Notes under the pieces: generated by a model
Databases searched by the model: none
What the model was told of the DNA's origin: nothing
What the model saw: the letters and a program-made list of their open reading frames with translations, nothing else
Part shown: in pieces, positions 1 through 10,823 of the stretch
Layout: the number at the start of each line of letters is the position of its first letter
How positions within the stretch are numbered: the stretch's first letter is position 1
Translations under genes and position numbers: made by a program
DNA from: Nilaparvata lugens
Lineage: Eukaryota; Arthropoda; Insecta; Hemiptera; Delphacidae
DNA length: 64,000 nucleotides
NCBI RefSeq assembly: GCF_014356525.2
Contig: NC_052518.1
Span: forward strand, 103,970,767-104,034,766
Direction: 5' to 3'

Positions 1-575
1 TTGACAGAAATCCACCAGTCTTTGTCCAGCTTCGTTCCTTGTCCCATAGCCATATTTCCCTACTGTAAGCCTCTCACCCTCTTCCTGCTTTCCCACCTGA
101 CTGTTGAAGTCACCAATAATCAAAGTTATATGTTTCCAACTGTTTCTTTCCCTGCTTAGAGCTGCGGTGAGTGAATTGTAAAATGATTCGTGCTCAGCTT
201 CCTCAGCCATTGAAGTAGGAGCATAAACTTGGTAAATAGGTAACAGTTTTCCCTGAGTTTTCAACTTCAGCAATGCTATTCTTTCGGATATACCTTTGAA
301 CTCTACGATTTTCGTCTTCAACTCCTTTCTAACAAGGAATCCAACACCTTTATGACCTGGTGTTTCACCAAAATGGTAGAAAATGAATCCACTGCTCCTT
401 TCAATTATTTTTTCGGAGTGTCTCCTTACTTCTGCTATACCAAGGATATCAAAGCTAGATTCCTTCAATGCTTCCTCTAGTTCGATGAGTCGATCTTCTG
501 TCTTGAGTGTTCTTACATTGAGTGTGCCTATAATTAATCCTGGGAGGTTTTGGTCTTGATTCCCCGTCGTCACAT
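1..575 (-). mobile_element. RTE-like LINE fragment, endonuclease domain (open at window edge)
   Basis: On the minus strand one frame stays open from about 575 to the window edge at 1. It reads as the N-terminal part of an apurinic-type endonuclease of RTE-like LINEs (often annotated as craniofacial development protein 2-like). Visible motifs are IGTLNVRTLKTEDRLIELEE near 480-530, DILGIAEVRRH near 430-460, GVGFLVRKEL near 330, and the catalytic-type GDFNSQVGKQEEGERLTVGK near 60-115. No start codon is visible and the rest lies outside the window. This is a retrotransposon remnant, not a host gene; antisense to UPF2 and probably within one of its introns. Confidence 0.8.
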
Positions 576-577
576 AA

Positions 578-695
578 CTTCACCAAAAACAAGTACTGGG
601 ACTATCGTCTTGAGTAACAGTGAAATTTGGAATATAGATGCCTTATACCATGGGCTATCTTTTCTCTAAGATTATATTATAAATCCTATTTGATA
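578..695. mobile_element. MITE-D fragment
   Basis: This stretch matches one end of the foldback elements at 12785-13150 and 28917-29199. It shares an internal part like CTTGAGTAACAGTGAAA and the terminal part around TACCATGGGCTATCTTTTCT. Only one arm is present. A second short piece with similar terminal wording (AAAAGATAGCATTAGCTA) lies near 750-800. Confidence 0.5.
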
Positions 696-879
696 CTGTC
701 TATTATTGATCGATACTATTCTATAACCTTGTATATTGTAGATTATCATAAATAAAAGATAGCATTAGCTATATTATGCTGTATATTCTCTATGGTATAA
801 TCAACTGTGTACCGTTCAGATTCAGTTATAAAGATTCTTAAAACTTTTTTAATTGATAAACTGGTTTCATTTTCTGTAG

Positions 880-953
880 ATTACTTGGATGATAATGGAA
901 TTGGTTTCATTTCTGATGGTAATGAGACTTCAGACATTGAGAAGTCACAAGGG
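880..953 (+). CDS. UPF2: UPF2 exon (acidic linker before UPF1-binding region)
   Basis: The acceptor is TTTTCTGTAG and the donor GTGAGT. The exon enters in phase 2 (AT completes a codon, presumably Asp) and leaves in phase 0 after GGG. It reads YLDDNGIGFISDGNETSDIE plus KSQG, an acidic, serine-rich stretch like the linker that precedes the UPF1-binding helix in other UPF2 proteins. It is weakly conserved, so the call rests mainly on phase, splice sites and position before the next exon. Confidence 0.75.
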
Positions 954-3900
954 GTGAGTTAATTGCAAATTTAAATTAATATTTCTTAATTTTTCTTTTA
1001 ATAATTTAAGTTGGTGGTCTTAAAATTACAATTTGGAAATAAATGCATCTGCAAAAAGCAGTCTGTGTGTGAAGAGCGAATATCAAAAGCTAATTTAATA
1101 TTATGTAATGATTTTATCTACCATAATAACTATACAAATTTTATATCTTAGAAGTTTATAGACATAAACTTCTAAAATATAAAATTACCAGTTTTTTATA
1201 CAGACCCACTAATTACAATATCAGGTTATGTACAGATATATATTAATATTCTGGGGCGGGCTATCTCGATCACTGTAAGCATAGCCACCTCTAATACAAG
1301 GCCCCGTCGCAGCGTAGGCCTAGAATCTAATACATGATTGGTGAAGAAGATCATGTATTAGATTCTAGGCCTACACTGCGACGTTGCAATATCGTAGGCC
1401 GGGGCCTTGTATTAGAGGTGGCTATGCTGTAAGCCACTTCTTTCTAAAAATTGCATTCTATCCATATTTAATGAATTCATCTACCAATGTTTGAAAGATA
1501 TACATCAGATACAAGATTTGCCAACAAAAAATATTGACATTCACAGTCACTTCACAAGAAACCGTGAGAGTATATACATTCCAAGATGCAGACTTGAAAA
1601 GTCTAAGTCGAGCTACCCTGTGATTGATTGATCGAGCTACCCTGTGATTGATTGATCGAGCTACCCTGTGATTGATTGATCGAGCTACCCTGGCTACAAA
1701 TTCAGATTGATTTCTTAACTTGCATAACTTAAATTCCATAACTTGATACCAACTCAAGTAGATCTTTGCCAAATAAACGTTTTCTCCAAGTACTTGGATC
1801 CTGGTTGATTGTGAATCCATTTTATTCAGTGGAGGAATTCATCACAGCTGATCACAACACTATAGTCAATTTAATTTAATGTGATTTTTTGTCTATTTAA
1901 AATAATACCAAAGTACAGGAGACTACTAAATTATCTGATCTAATTGTAAATTTGCTTTGATTCCATGTAACTTGAATGTTTCATTTATTATTGTCTATTG
2001 TATTTGTTGTACCTGTGTATTTTATTGTATATGTTTCTTCAATGTGAATTGTGACATGGCTTTATGTAACTTCTATGTTCAACTGGCCCAATAAAAACTT
2101 GAACCAAATTCGTGAATTGATAAAATTTATTTATTGAGACTTGTTTGTGATAATGTGATTTTATTGTTGACCTGACAGGAAAAAGACGAGGTAGATGGTG
2201 ATTTTGTGAATGCTTTTGAGAGAATGGTTTCCGACAATATCACCGAACGAATGAGAGAGCAAGTCAAGCCGCCACAAGTAGATATTGCTGTTCCCTTCCA
2301 TGTTAAAAGTAATGCCAAGAAAACATATGGTAAGTTTTTTTTTCTTCTCTCTCCATTCTATGTAGAAGGTGCGCCAGAGAAACTTACTTATTTGAAAAAA
2401 AAATCCCGTACGTTGAATTGATCGTGTAGAGGGGTAGGAGGGGGCGCATCTGGAGGGGGAAGTTCTCGAAGTTTATCCTCCCTCAAGTAAATCATGCTCT
2501 GGTTTAGAGAGCAGCGGGCCTTCGCAGTTGAGAGCTTCTTTTCTAATGGTCGATCACCTTCCGCGCTCGGTTTGAAATTCCTCCCCACAGACTCGTTCCC
2601 GGCCATAATTCGATTCTGTCGTGGGTTAACTCATTTCAGGAGTGTGGAAGTGTGACTATACCCAGAAATGGACTTCAACGAACCATCAGAACTCCAGAAA
2701 ATATCGAAAGAGTGAGGCAATCAGTTGTGCGTTCTCCCAGGCGTTCGGCTCGCAAACACGCAGCTGCTATGGCAATTTCTGACTCCACTGTTCGACGAAT
2801 TTTCCATGAAGACCTTCAACTCTATCCCTATAAATTGGATGTTGTTCAAGAATTGACTGAACGCGAGTTTTTTGTCCGACAAAATGCATGTGATATGCTG
2901 ACTGACAATCTGCCTGAAGACGCGGTCATTTTGGTTTAGTGACAAGGCTCATTTCCAAATGCGATTCGTCAATGCGATTTTTTTATGGGGTTATTTGAAA
3001 TCTCTGGTTTATGTCGATCGACCAAGGACCATACCCTACCTCAAGAACAACATTCGCGACGCCATTGCCAACATACCGATTGATATACTGCAAAGAAATT
3101 TCAAAAATCGACTTCATCAGTGTATGCGCAATGGGGGTCCCCATTGGTCTGATGTCATTTTCAAGACTGCATGGAAAAAATTGAGTTATTGTATTCTCAT
3201 ATAAAAAAGATTGAAACAATATCTGAAGTACTTTTGTTTTTATTGACTTTTCAAATAAGTAAGTTTCTCTGGCGCACTTTGTATTAATTGAAATGCATTT
3301 ATGCATCTATACCATGCTCCCAGTCCGTTATTATTTGCGGACACCGTCATATTCTTCGCCTCATGTCTAAATTTAACATATTTCTTGTTAATTTCAATTA
3401 TTATCTGTCAATTGAAAGAGAGTTTAGGTGCGAGGAAATAGACACATGATTTGTGGAACTAGTTGTCATGCATGACATGGTCCATATATTTTCTTGAATT
3501 TAATTTTGAATATTATTTTAAGAGTTGGAAGTTATAGTCGTGGAATCAATTATTGACGTAATTGGAAAAGCGATTTAATATCCAACGTGTAGATAGATAA
3601 TAACGTGTGTTCTTGAAAATTTAAAATATTAATAACTGAAGTAATTTATAATAGAAAAAGCATTCAATTGGTCTTTTATAATTAGGTAAACTTTGTAATA
3701 AAAATTGATCAAGTTTGTTTCAATTATTATAATTATAATTGATTGATTAACAAAAATTAGAATAGGCATATTGTAAGCACGATATGGACGGCGGGAGAAG
3801 CCTCCACCAAATATGTAAGCAAAATGTGCCTTCACTGAATATGTAAGGGTGGGAAAATGAAAAACAAGAAAAGATCGTACAGGTTTTTGATATTTAAAAC

Positions 3901-6900
3901 AAAACAATAAATTATCTGTACAAAATTAGAATTATAATTAGAAATAACGAAATAATAATAAACAGATGAATATTTCAAGGGCTACTCGCTTTGCTGCTAG
4001 TGAAGATTCATTTGTTGTGGTTATGAAAAAATTAAAACAATGACTCAGTAGTCACCTACCTTTATGAAAATGGCTTCCCAATTTGGCATCCACTGGTTGA
4101 AACGCGACGTTAATTATTAATTAAAAATCAAAAAAACTGATCTAATGAAGTGGGTTCAGATCCCTTCCTATTTAATAATACAATTCTCTTTAAACTGCCC
4201 GAACTGGGACAGGAAAACTGTATTATAAAACAAGAACAAAATCTATCCCCTCCACCAGAACAGCCGGACTTTACTCACAGTCCTATCGAACGAGCTCACA
4301 CACACCACAAAAGTAAAATTTTGGGTATTAATATATAACTCAGTCAATGCCAAACATGAAGCCATTTCAAATACATATTTTTATCAGTCGCACAAGCGAG
4401 CACGTTTGTTATCAAAAACAAAAGAGAAGCTACAATAATTTTGATAACAAATGAAATAAACAATCTTTCTGTCGATGACAAAAATTGTTCAAAGACAAAA
4501 ACACTGTTTCATTAAACTTTTCTAAATTAAAACTCTAAAATCCTGATCAATATGAGATAAATATATGATTCATATATATGTCTCATATGACCAGGTGACA
4601 ATATAACTATCCTTGGTAAATAAGGAATATGTTTGCAAAATTTGAAGTGGCTCATTTCAGTAGTTTAGACGTGATGATGCGTCATTCATGTATTTTCTAT
4701 CCCGTATATGTATAAGACAATACCTCTCTTTATTATACAGAGTGACGGGAACTTTTAAAAACGCCATAAAACATTAGTGGGAAGGGCAAAAATGATTTTA
4801 TTCAAACTAATGTAAAGTTCAAGATTTGCCATTTGAGAATTATTAATAACATCTATCACTTTTTGACAATTACGTTTTCAAGATGCACGAATACACTCTT
4901 GAAATCTGTGTTGAGATTCCTGAACGATTGCTGCTGGGATATTGTTAATTCCATTTTGAATTGTATGTTATTATTCAACCACACTTATTGGTCAAGTTGT
5001 GAAAACGTTTGATTTGAGATAGCTCCCCAAACAGAAAATCGCAGGTGGACAGATCATGGGACCAGGAAACGCAACCTAATCGTGAGATTATACGGTTACT
5101 AAACAATACTCACTCACACTATTACTATTCCAAAAAGGTAAAATATAAATAGATATGCAAACACAATATAAGAATGAAATTAATGGGGAAACTACTCGTT
5201 TGCTGCTAATGATGATTCAATCATTGTGGTTGTGAAATTAAGAACAAGATCTTATCCAGTAATCACTTACCTTTTGAAGATGGCTTCCCCCTTTGGCATT
5301 CACTGGTTGAAAAGCGACTTTACAGTTAGTATTTAAAAACAAAATTAACTGAACCAATGAATAGGTTCAGAACCTGTCTCCCTTAATAATACAATTATTT
5401 TTAAACTGCCCGATCTGTGACAGAATAACTGTATTATGAAACGAAACAAAGTCTATCCTTTGTCACTGGATCAGCCGGACTTTACTCACAGTCCTAATGA
5501 ACGAGCTCTGCCCCAAAAGCTAAATTTTGGGTATTAATATAATCTCAGTCAATGCCAAACATGAAAGCCATCTCAAGTACATATTTGTATCTATCGCACA
5601 AGCGCACGTTTCTTATTAAAAACAGAGAGAAGCTAACGTTAGTATTGACAACAAATAAAATAAACAATCTTTCTGTCGATGACAAAAGACTGTTCAAAGG
5701 CAAAATACTGTTCATTGAACTTTTAATTTTAAAACTAAAATCCTGATCAATATGAGATAAATATATGATTCATATATATGTACCATATGACCAGGTGACA
5801 TGTGTCACCCTTTATTATCATTGATTAGTTGTGAGATCTAACAAAACTTGATCATTTCATTATTTAATTTTTTTCAGAGCAATTACAAGAGCCGGAAGTG
5901 AATCATTCGTCTATCAATTTTGTTCTGATGCTGAAGAAAGGTAATAAGCAGCAGTACAAGACATTAGCTGTGCCAGTTGATTCGGAAATGGCAGTCAATT
6001 TGAGATCTCAAGAAAAGGTATTTCGTTCCTCAAATAAAGAATTTCTTTGTAGTTGTACAATTTCCAATATTCACTGTAAGGCTAGTTTCACACTCATTCG
6101 GTTCGTTTCGTTTTCGGCAAATTCCGATAAGTGTGAAACGGTAATTCGGTTTGAATTCGGTACCGAATAGAAACCGCTTAGAACCGAACGCCCACTTGAC
6201 TCTAATAAATTCCATCTAGTTTCAATTCGTTGCTAGCGAGAGGCTACTTTCACACACTTTCGGTTCGGTTCGTTTCGTTTTCGGCAAATTCCGATAAGTG
6301 TGAAACGATGATTAGGTTTGAATTCGGTACCGAATAGCAACCGCATAGCACCGAACGCCCCCTCGACACGAATAGGTTTCATCATATTCGAATTCGTTGC
6401 TAGGGAAACAGGAAAAAACAAATTATTTTACACACGCTTGCTTTTTTGTTTTTATTTTAACCTGATATCGAGATTATCTGTTTCAAAATTTTCCAAGTCA
6501 AAATCATATGGTCAATTAATTTCTGTTAGTTCACAGGAAAATTTTTTTCTCAATGAATAGTTTGCTAAAAAAATTTGAAAGATATAAATTAAAACTCAGG
6601 GAGAATTTTAATTTTTTTCCACGAATATTACATGATTTCATCAATGGAGAGAAGAGATGAAGTTTATATACTATGTGTCAAAACAAGGAACAAATTTTCA
6701 ATTTAAAAAAATAATCTCTCTAAACATCCAAAATTAACATAATCAAAAAGAAACTATTCAAGTAATTCACAATTTTTAATTAACTTTAAAATTTTGTTGT
6801 TCAAGAAATAACATCTTACAATTTAACACCAGCTGATATATTTAAATATACCAGCATGAACTGTGAAAATCCTAACACAGCTGTGTTTGAGAAGAAAATA

Positions 6901-9350
6901 CCTAATTAGAACCGTACGAATTAAAACCTGACATCTATGAAATTTCATTCGGTTCATGTAAGAAACATTCGTTTTCGGTAACGAACCGAACCGAATAAAA
7001 CCGAATGCGTGTGAAGCTAGCCTAAGGGCCCTATTAGCCGTGAGCGACACAGTTTCGTAAACAAAGTCTTCCACGGCTAATAAGGATGGACGCTCAGTCT
7101 CTATCATTGTTGACGCTCCCTGCCGAGTAGTATTAGCATTTGCTAGCTTTATTCTACCGACCCAATGTAAAGAAAAAACAGAGGCTTACCCAAATCTTTC
7201 TCTGCTAATTATTTGATGTATGAGAGGAGATTTTGTGGTATTTCTCCATAATTGAAAGAATATCTCCCAGTTGCACGTACATCGGTTAACGTTTAATCAC
7301 GATTAAATGCTATACTTTAATCGAGATTAGCGCTAACCGATGCATTTTGGATTTTACACAAAACATAAATTTCAAGCGATAACGCCGATTAAACTAACCG
7401 GCGTAAAAAATTCTAATTCTGATTAGTTAGCATCATTTTAACGGCGATTAGCTGAAATGAAGAAAATTTGGTTGCACAAAGGTAAAAATCGAAAAATAAC
7501 GCCGTTATAAAGATTTTTACCAGGCCATTCACGGGGAATTAAATCGAACTAACGCCGATTAGGTACCTACTGATAGCTGTTTTCCAATTAGTTTTTGGTA
7601 GAAAAACTACAGAATTCAAAGTATGAGCTAAATATATGAATGAATTTCATCCTTTAATAAAATAGAGAAGTGTATTTAGCTGATATTAGCATTCAAAATT
7701 AGATTCTGATTTTTTATGTTAGTTTTCGATCTGGTTCGTCTGCAGATGCATGCCTAATGAATGGTCACCGCTTCAATAACATAACCTCAATCTTGTGTCA
7801 TTTGTTCAGAATAATAACATCTGTCGGTTAAATTACAGTGTTGCCGGATTGTAAAACCGTTACAATCTTGGTTAGTTAACCGGAAAACTTAATCTGGATT
7901 AAAAACTAACCGATCTTTGTGGAACAGAAATGAATCCGTAAAACTATATATTCTATGTCTATATTCAACAGACGTACGTTCAATGGCCCTAAGACGTTGA
8001 TGTTGTCAATACCAATTCAAAATCAATTTTAATTGATTTGTTATCAAATTTTGTTATCTAGATTTGGGAGAAAAATGATACAAGGAGTATTCTTAGTTTT
8101 TCTCTCCCAATCAGTGCTACTTTGTAAAAATTATAAATAAATAAAATAAATTACAGAACCAGGTTTCATGGCAACACCCGCCACATCTTTAGCTGAGTTG
8201 CCATGAAACCTGGTTCTATAATTTAAATCTATTATTGATTTTGAACAAATATAGTGGTGTTGACAACGTCTTATTCTTATATTATAGTGGTATTATGAAC
8301 TTCTTATTCTTTCAATCCATTCTCTGTCCCTGATTATCATTATATTTAATTCATTAATGTATGTATCATTATAATTTATTATATCATAATTTCAATTCAT
8401 TTAATTTATTTCAAAAGGGCTTCCTGAAATTTGATTCTATTTTAAAATTGATAGTGAAATTAATGCATTTTCCTCTTCTATTCCAGGCTAAGAAAGTAGA
8501 AATGGAGAAAGTCAAACGATTGACGTTGGACATAAACGATAGGCTAGAGGAGGAAGATTATCAGGATCAGATGTGCCAGGTAAAAACCTTCATTAGTATT
8601 CAAAGTAAACCTGAATTGTTTTACAACTTCTTTGAACTTATGTAACTATATAAATGGAGAGTTCCAAGTTATAAAGGCAGTATTTGACTAAGATTGGAGT
8701 TGCTATCCTTGTCTATCATTCGACAATGCACATAGCGCCATCCTTTTCTAACTCCGCAACGGTGCCAGATCGTTTTTAAACGATGTAGAAATATAGTTAA
8801 TTAACTTAATATTCAATATAAACTATAAAAATGTATTAATTAATCATTCAAAAATATATTTTCATGGTGAACTAAATATAATTTATTCTTTTTAACAATA
8901 ATTAACAGTTAATATTACATCGGATGTACCGGTATCAGCTATTCTCTATAGAAGGCAAAGGCAGTGGCAAGGCAGAGAATCGGCATCGCTGCAGTCGTAT
9001 TTTTCTTCATCGCCATTATAACATGGGGCTCACTGTAGAATAATCATCGTTTTGTTATTTCTTTATGAAGCATATAGTGAAATGTGTTTTCACACATTTA
9101 TGAATGTAGTTTTTATTAATTCTACATATTTGAAGCACGTGCTCAATTTAATAATTTTGTTTGGAATAAGCAAGTAATTATCATTTGTTTTCAATTGCAT
9201 TTACAATATAAAAGTCACTTGTTTCCCTGTTTTCAGATCCAGAAGCCTTCCACTGTAAATTTGAATCGGGAACGTAAACATAAATATCAGCATCCTAAAG
9301 GAGCTCCGGATGCTGACTTGATCTTTGGAAAAAAGAAGTTTCAACGCTAA
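880..9350 (+). CDS. UPF2: UPF2 gene, 3' part: five C-terminal coding exons
   Basis: The spliced product of exons 880-953, 2179-2329, 5878-6017, 8487-8579 and 9237-9350 (phases agree at every junction) is about 190 residues and ends in TAA. I recognise it as the C-terminus of UPF2, the cytoplasmic adaptor of nonsense-mediated mRNA decay that bridges UPF3 at the exon-junction complex to the helicase UPF1. Diagnostic parts are FVNAFERMVSDNITERM with VDIAVPFHVKS (UPF1-binding region), KKGNKQQYKTLAVPVDSEMA, KRLTLDINDRLEEEDYQ, and the basic tail KYQHPKGAPDADLIFGKKK. UPF2 is normally about 1,200 residues with three MIF4G domains; those exons must lie before position 1. The introns are filled with transposons. 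The next gene, PIP5K, begins 6.6 kb downstream on the same strand. Confidence 0.9.
1279..1427. mobile_element. Short palindromic MITE in UPF2 intron
   Basis: A near-perfect foldback of about 149 bp begins GCATAGCCACCTCTAATACA and ends with the reverse complement. It is flanked on both sides by TGTAA (1274-1278 and 1428-1432), a likely 5-bp target duplication. The inner part is a second stem built from TAGATTCTAGGCCTAC and its complement. There is no coding capacity. Confidence 0.75.
1608..1692. repeat. 24-bp tandem repeat, about 3.5 copies
   Basis: The unit is CGAGCTACCCTGTGATTGAT followed by TGAT. Copies are almost identical, which suggests recent expansion. It lies in the intron between the 880 and 2179 exons of UPF2. 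Confidence 0.9.
1860..2105 (+). mobile_element. Possible LINE 3' tail
   Basis: This T/G-rich stretch ends GGCCCAATAAAAACTTGAAC, the look of a retrotransposon 3' UTR with a polyadenylation signal (AATAAA). No protein remnant is attached. The call rests only on this resemblance. Confidence 0.3.
2179..2329 (+). CDS. UPF2: UPF2 exon (UPF1-binding region)
   Basis: The acceptor is GTTGACCTGACAG and the donor GTAAGT. It enters in phase 0 and leaves in phase 1 (last G of ...ACATATG). It encodes EKDEVDGDFVNAFERMVSDN, then ITERMREQVKPPQ and VDIAVPFHVKS. In UPF2 this amphipathic helix followed by a beta segment docks on the Cys/His-rich domain of UPF1. Cysteine-free, as expected for the UPF2 side of the interface. 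A mariner remnant begins only 36 bp after the exon. Confidence 0.9.
2365..3281 (+). mobile_element. Mariner-type element with internal deletion
   Basis: Terminal inverted repeats of about 30 bp (GTGCGCCAGAGAAACTTACT and onward; right copy ending at 3277) bound the element, with TA on both sides (2363-2364 and 3282-3283), the Tc1/mariner signature. Inside is a broken + strand transposase. The element is about 917 bp; autonomous relatives are about 1.3 kb, so roughly a third is gone. Confidence 0.85.
2646..3202 (+). pseudogene. Mariner transposase pseudogene, catalytic core deleted
   Basis: The first frame (about 2652-2939) gives the DNA-binding half: RTPENIERVRQSVVRSPRRS, a helix-turn-helix with STVRRIFHEDLQLYPYK, and ELTEREFFVRQNACDMLTDN. 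It stops at TAG near 2937. A second frame (about 2959-3202) resumes at FLWGYLKSLVYVDRPRTIP and NNIRDAIANIPIDILQRNF, the C-terminal end. The part between, which carries two of the three catalytic acidic residues in this family, is missing. It is therefore non-functional. Confidence 0.85.
3284..3954. other. AT-rich intron sequence, nothing recognised
   Basis: Between the mariner remnant and the first R680 copy the sequence is AT-rich with no coding signal. A short duplicated phrase (CACCAAATATGTAAGC / CACTGAATATGTAAGG near 3806-3850) is the only local structure noticed. Confidence 0.5.
3955..4600 (+). repeat. R680 dispersed repeat, copy 1
   Basis: About 650 bp resembling 5127-5800 and the reverse strand of 40817-41507. 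Shared anchors in order are GCTTCCC...TTTGGCATYCACTGGTTGAA, a block with GCCGGACTTTACTCACAGTC, then AACAATCTTTCTGTCGATGA, and the right end ATATGACCAGGTGACA. There is no long reading frame and no clear terminal inverted repeat. Probably a non-autonomous transposable element of unknown class. Confidence 0.75.
4610..4740. repeat. Dispersed repeat fragment ('GATGATGCGTCA' family)
   Basis: The phrase CAGTAGTTTAGACGTGATGA then TGCGTCATTC, followed by a CCCGTATATGTATAAG-like end, recurs near 39786-39900 and 40677-40790 and in reverse near 11830-11910. In three of the four places it directly adjoins another element. Confidence 0.5.
4738..5095 (-). mobile_element. Possible degraded mariner fragment
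   Basis: The left edge CAGAGTGACGGGAACTTTT resembles a mariner-type terminus. The minus strand carries broken words such as CDFLFGELS, close to the SPDLTPCDFFLWG region of mariner transposases. No intact frame and no second terminus were identified. Confidence 0.35.
5127..5800 (+). repeat. R680 dispersed repeat, copy 2
   Basis: This is the most complete + strand copy, about 675 bp. It starts at ATTCCAAAAAGGTAAAATAT, shared with the reverse strand of 41470-41507, and ends ATGACCAGGTGACA like copy 1. It contains the block GGCTTCCCCCTTTGGCATTC, the block GCCGGACTTTACTCACAGTC and the ATATGATTCATATATATG end. It lies 78 bp upstream of a UPF2 acceptor, so it could carry branch-point sequence for the next exon. 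Confidence 0.75.
5878..6017 (+). CDS. UPF2: UPF2 exon (C-terminal conserved block)
   Basis: The acceptor is TTTAATTTTTTTCAG. The exon enters completing GAG and leaves in phase 0 after AAG; the donor is the weak GTATTT. It encodes EQLQEPEVNHSSINFVLMLK and KGNKQQYKTLAVPVDSEMA, matching the block after the UPF1-binding region in UPF2. The non-consensus donor (T at +4, T at +6) and a transposon starting 61 bp downstream are notable. Confidence 0.9.
6079..7024. mobile_element. DNA transposon/MITE with tandemly duplicated terminus
   Basis: The ends are inverted repeats: AGGCTAGTTTCACACTCATT on the left and, reversed, AGGCTAGCTTCACACGCATT on the right. The left terminus is present twice in tandem (6079-6238 and 6239-6400), each with TTTTCGGCAAATTCCGATAA and GAATTCGGTACCGAATAG. 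The interior is AT-rich and non-coding. No convincing target duplication was seen. Confidence 0.7.
7025..7978. other. Intron sequence with degenerate inverted motifs
   Basis: This stretch has many short repeats of CGGTTA/TAACCG and ACGCCGATTA type in both orientations (for example 7285-7345 and 7370-7450). A pair like TTGCACGTACATCGGTTAAC and GGTTAGTTTTTAATCC-like words may mark an old foldback element. No coding signal was seen. Confidence 0.35.
7985..8275. mobile_element. MITE-C copy with a nested hairpin-tail repeat
   Basis: A palindromic element with outer arms AAGACGTTGATGTTGTCAAT and its complement near 8255, and inner arms ACAGAACCAGGTTTCATGGC / GCCATGAAACCTGGTTCT at 8154-8214. The same architecture occurs at 12413-12649. 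Between the left arms lies an unrelated hairpin-tail repeat (about 8050-8152), so this copy was hit by a second insertion. Confidence 0.75.
8050..8152 (+). repeat. Hairpin-tail repeat, copy 1
   Basis: The repeat consists of a stem (TTTGGGAGAAAAA paired with TTTTTCTCTCCCAA), the phrase TCAGTGCTACTTTGTAAAAA and an (AAATA)n-like tail. Relatives are at 13018-13120, 19210-19320, 59450-59570 and 63118-63240. The structured end plus A-rich microsatellite tail resembles a LINE or SINE 3' end. Confidence 0.65.
8487..8579 (+). CDS. UPF2: UPF2 exon (LTLDINDR block)
   Basis: The acceptor is CCTCTTCTATTCCAG and the donor GTAAAA. The exon is 31 codons, phase 0 at both ends. It encodes AKKVEMEKVKRLTLDINDRL and EEEDYQDQMCQ. 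The LTLDIN-R-E-EDYQ pattern is strongly conserved at this place in UPF2 proteins. A MITE-A copy begins about 70 bp downstream. Confidence 0.9.
8650..9037 (+). mobile_element. MITE-A copy 1
   Basis: Imperfect ends (AGTTATAAAGGCAGTATTTG at left; GCCATTATAACATGGGGCTC at right) enclose the family's internal landmarks: TGCTATCCTTGTCTATCATT, CTCCGCAACGGTGCCAGATC and TACCGGTATCAGCTATTCTC. It is the most diverged of the long copies and may be among the oldest. Confidence 0.85.
9237..9350 (+). CDS. UPF2: UPF2 last coding exon and stop codon
   Basis: The acceptor is TTTCCCTGTTTTCAG. The exon has 37 sense codons followed by TAA at 9348-9350. It encodes IQKPSTVNLNRERKHKYQHP and KGAPDADLIFGKKKFQR. The NRER-YQHPKGAP-ADLIF tail is the hallmark C-terminus of UPF2. 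No later exon is needed. Confidence 0.93.
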   Translation: MQKPSTVNLNRERKHKYQHPKGAPDADLIFGKKKFQR

Positions 9351-9954
9351 TTCAATTCTAATTTAATTTGTAAATCAACTTCCTTTGAATTACACTTATT
9401 TTTGTGTGACCAATTTGATCTTAGTTGACTTGAACAGATTTATACGACATTGATTATTTTCATGCTGATAATGCAAATAGCTTGTAAAAACTACAAAATT
9501 GCATGTAATAATAAGTTTATGCTGTATATTTTCTGTTTATACAGTACTCGAATTGACTATGAATGCATACGTCTTAATTCGATCCTACTTGATTTTATCA
9601 GTAGTACGTTTAGTAACAAAGTAAGACAATTTCCAATAGTTGATTGCAATTAAATTAATGTTGTATGTTGTAGGGACCCAAGTCTCTTTGTGGATTTGGA
9701 ATCATTTCTGGTGATGAGATCAATATTTCGCAATCTTCCAGTTCTCGACAAATTGGAAAATACTTTATCAATCGCTACAATATAATAACTTTTAAAATGT
9801 GTTAGCTTGTCATACAATTTCTATAATAATCTTTACTTGATATTGAATTCTTCCTGAAACAGTCTTGCTATTTTGTAACATAATTATTGATATAAAAATA
9901 TTTCTCTCAATCATCAAATGATAAAAATATATTTTAATTCAACTATTTATTATC

Positions 9955-10400
9955 ATTGTTACTATCTTATTCTATTTGAATTGTTGTTAGTGAATTTATT
10001 TTTATATAAAACTGTCTGGTAATTTTTTAAACATGTTTATCATTGTTGCTATCTTATTTTATTCGAGTTGTAAGTTAATTTATTTTTATTTAAAACAGTC
10101 TGGTAATTTTTAAACATGTTTTCAATCAAAAGATATTCCTTTCCAACATCACAAGGGTGAAATTTTATTTTAATCTATTATTACTTTTATCGTTGTTTTC
10201 TTATTTAATTTCAATTTTTTAATTTAATCATATTTTTCTATTAATGAATGAGAATTTTTTTAGTTCGAATTTTTCTTGCCAATGCTGTTTCCTTATTTTA
10301 TTTAAATTGTTTTATTCCAGTTAATTTCATTTTAATTTAAAACAGACTTGCAATTTCCGATTTTTTTAATTTCTAAACGTTTTTCTGTCCTACATCACAT
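9955..10400. repeat. Degenerate ~110-bp tandem repeats after UPF2
   Basis: Three or more imperfect copies share CTGTCTGGTAATTTTT or AAACAGTCTGGTAATTTTTA, a TTTTATTTAAAAC-like stretch and AAACATGTTT. They lie within or just past the presumed UPF2 3' untranslated region. Confidence 0.55.
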
Positions 10401-10764
10401 GAAATTTATTTCAATTATTCTGTTACGGTATTTATTTTAATTTGTATTTTCTTGTTTTAACGTTATATTGTTTTATCCAACTCATTTTATTTTTTTCATT
10501 TATCTAGTTTTATGTAGTGATGTTACATATAAGAATAATTGTTCATGTGACATGTTTTCATACACTAGATATACATACATGAAAGAAAATGTATTTTTCC
10601 GATTTTAAAATATAATTACTTCATTTTGCTTTCTCATTTTTAGATGTTAATTTAGATTATAGATGTGGTTATAATGCTTTGTACTTAATGCATGTGAAAT
10701 GGAGTGGATGTAAAATTAACTGGTTACATGATGCTTCAAAATTGAAAAATGTACAAAGTTTAAT

Positions 10765-10770
10765 AATAAA
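10765..10770 (+). other. UPF2: Candidate polyadenylation signal for UPF2
   Basis: AATAAA occurs here, followed by a T/G-rich stretch. It would give a 3' untranslated region of about 1.4 kb. I found no obvious earlier AATAAA, but variant signals cannot be excluded. Confidence 0.35.
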
Positions 10771-10823
10771 CAGTTTTCTATGTGACATTGGAGTTGATCA
10801 TGTAAAGAAGCATTCCTAACTAT

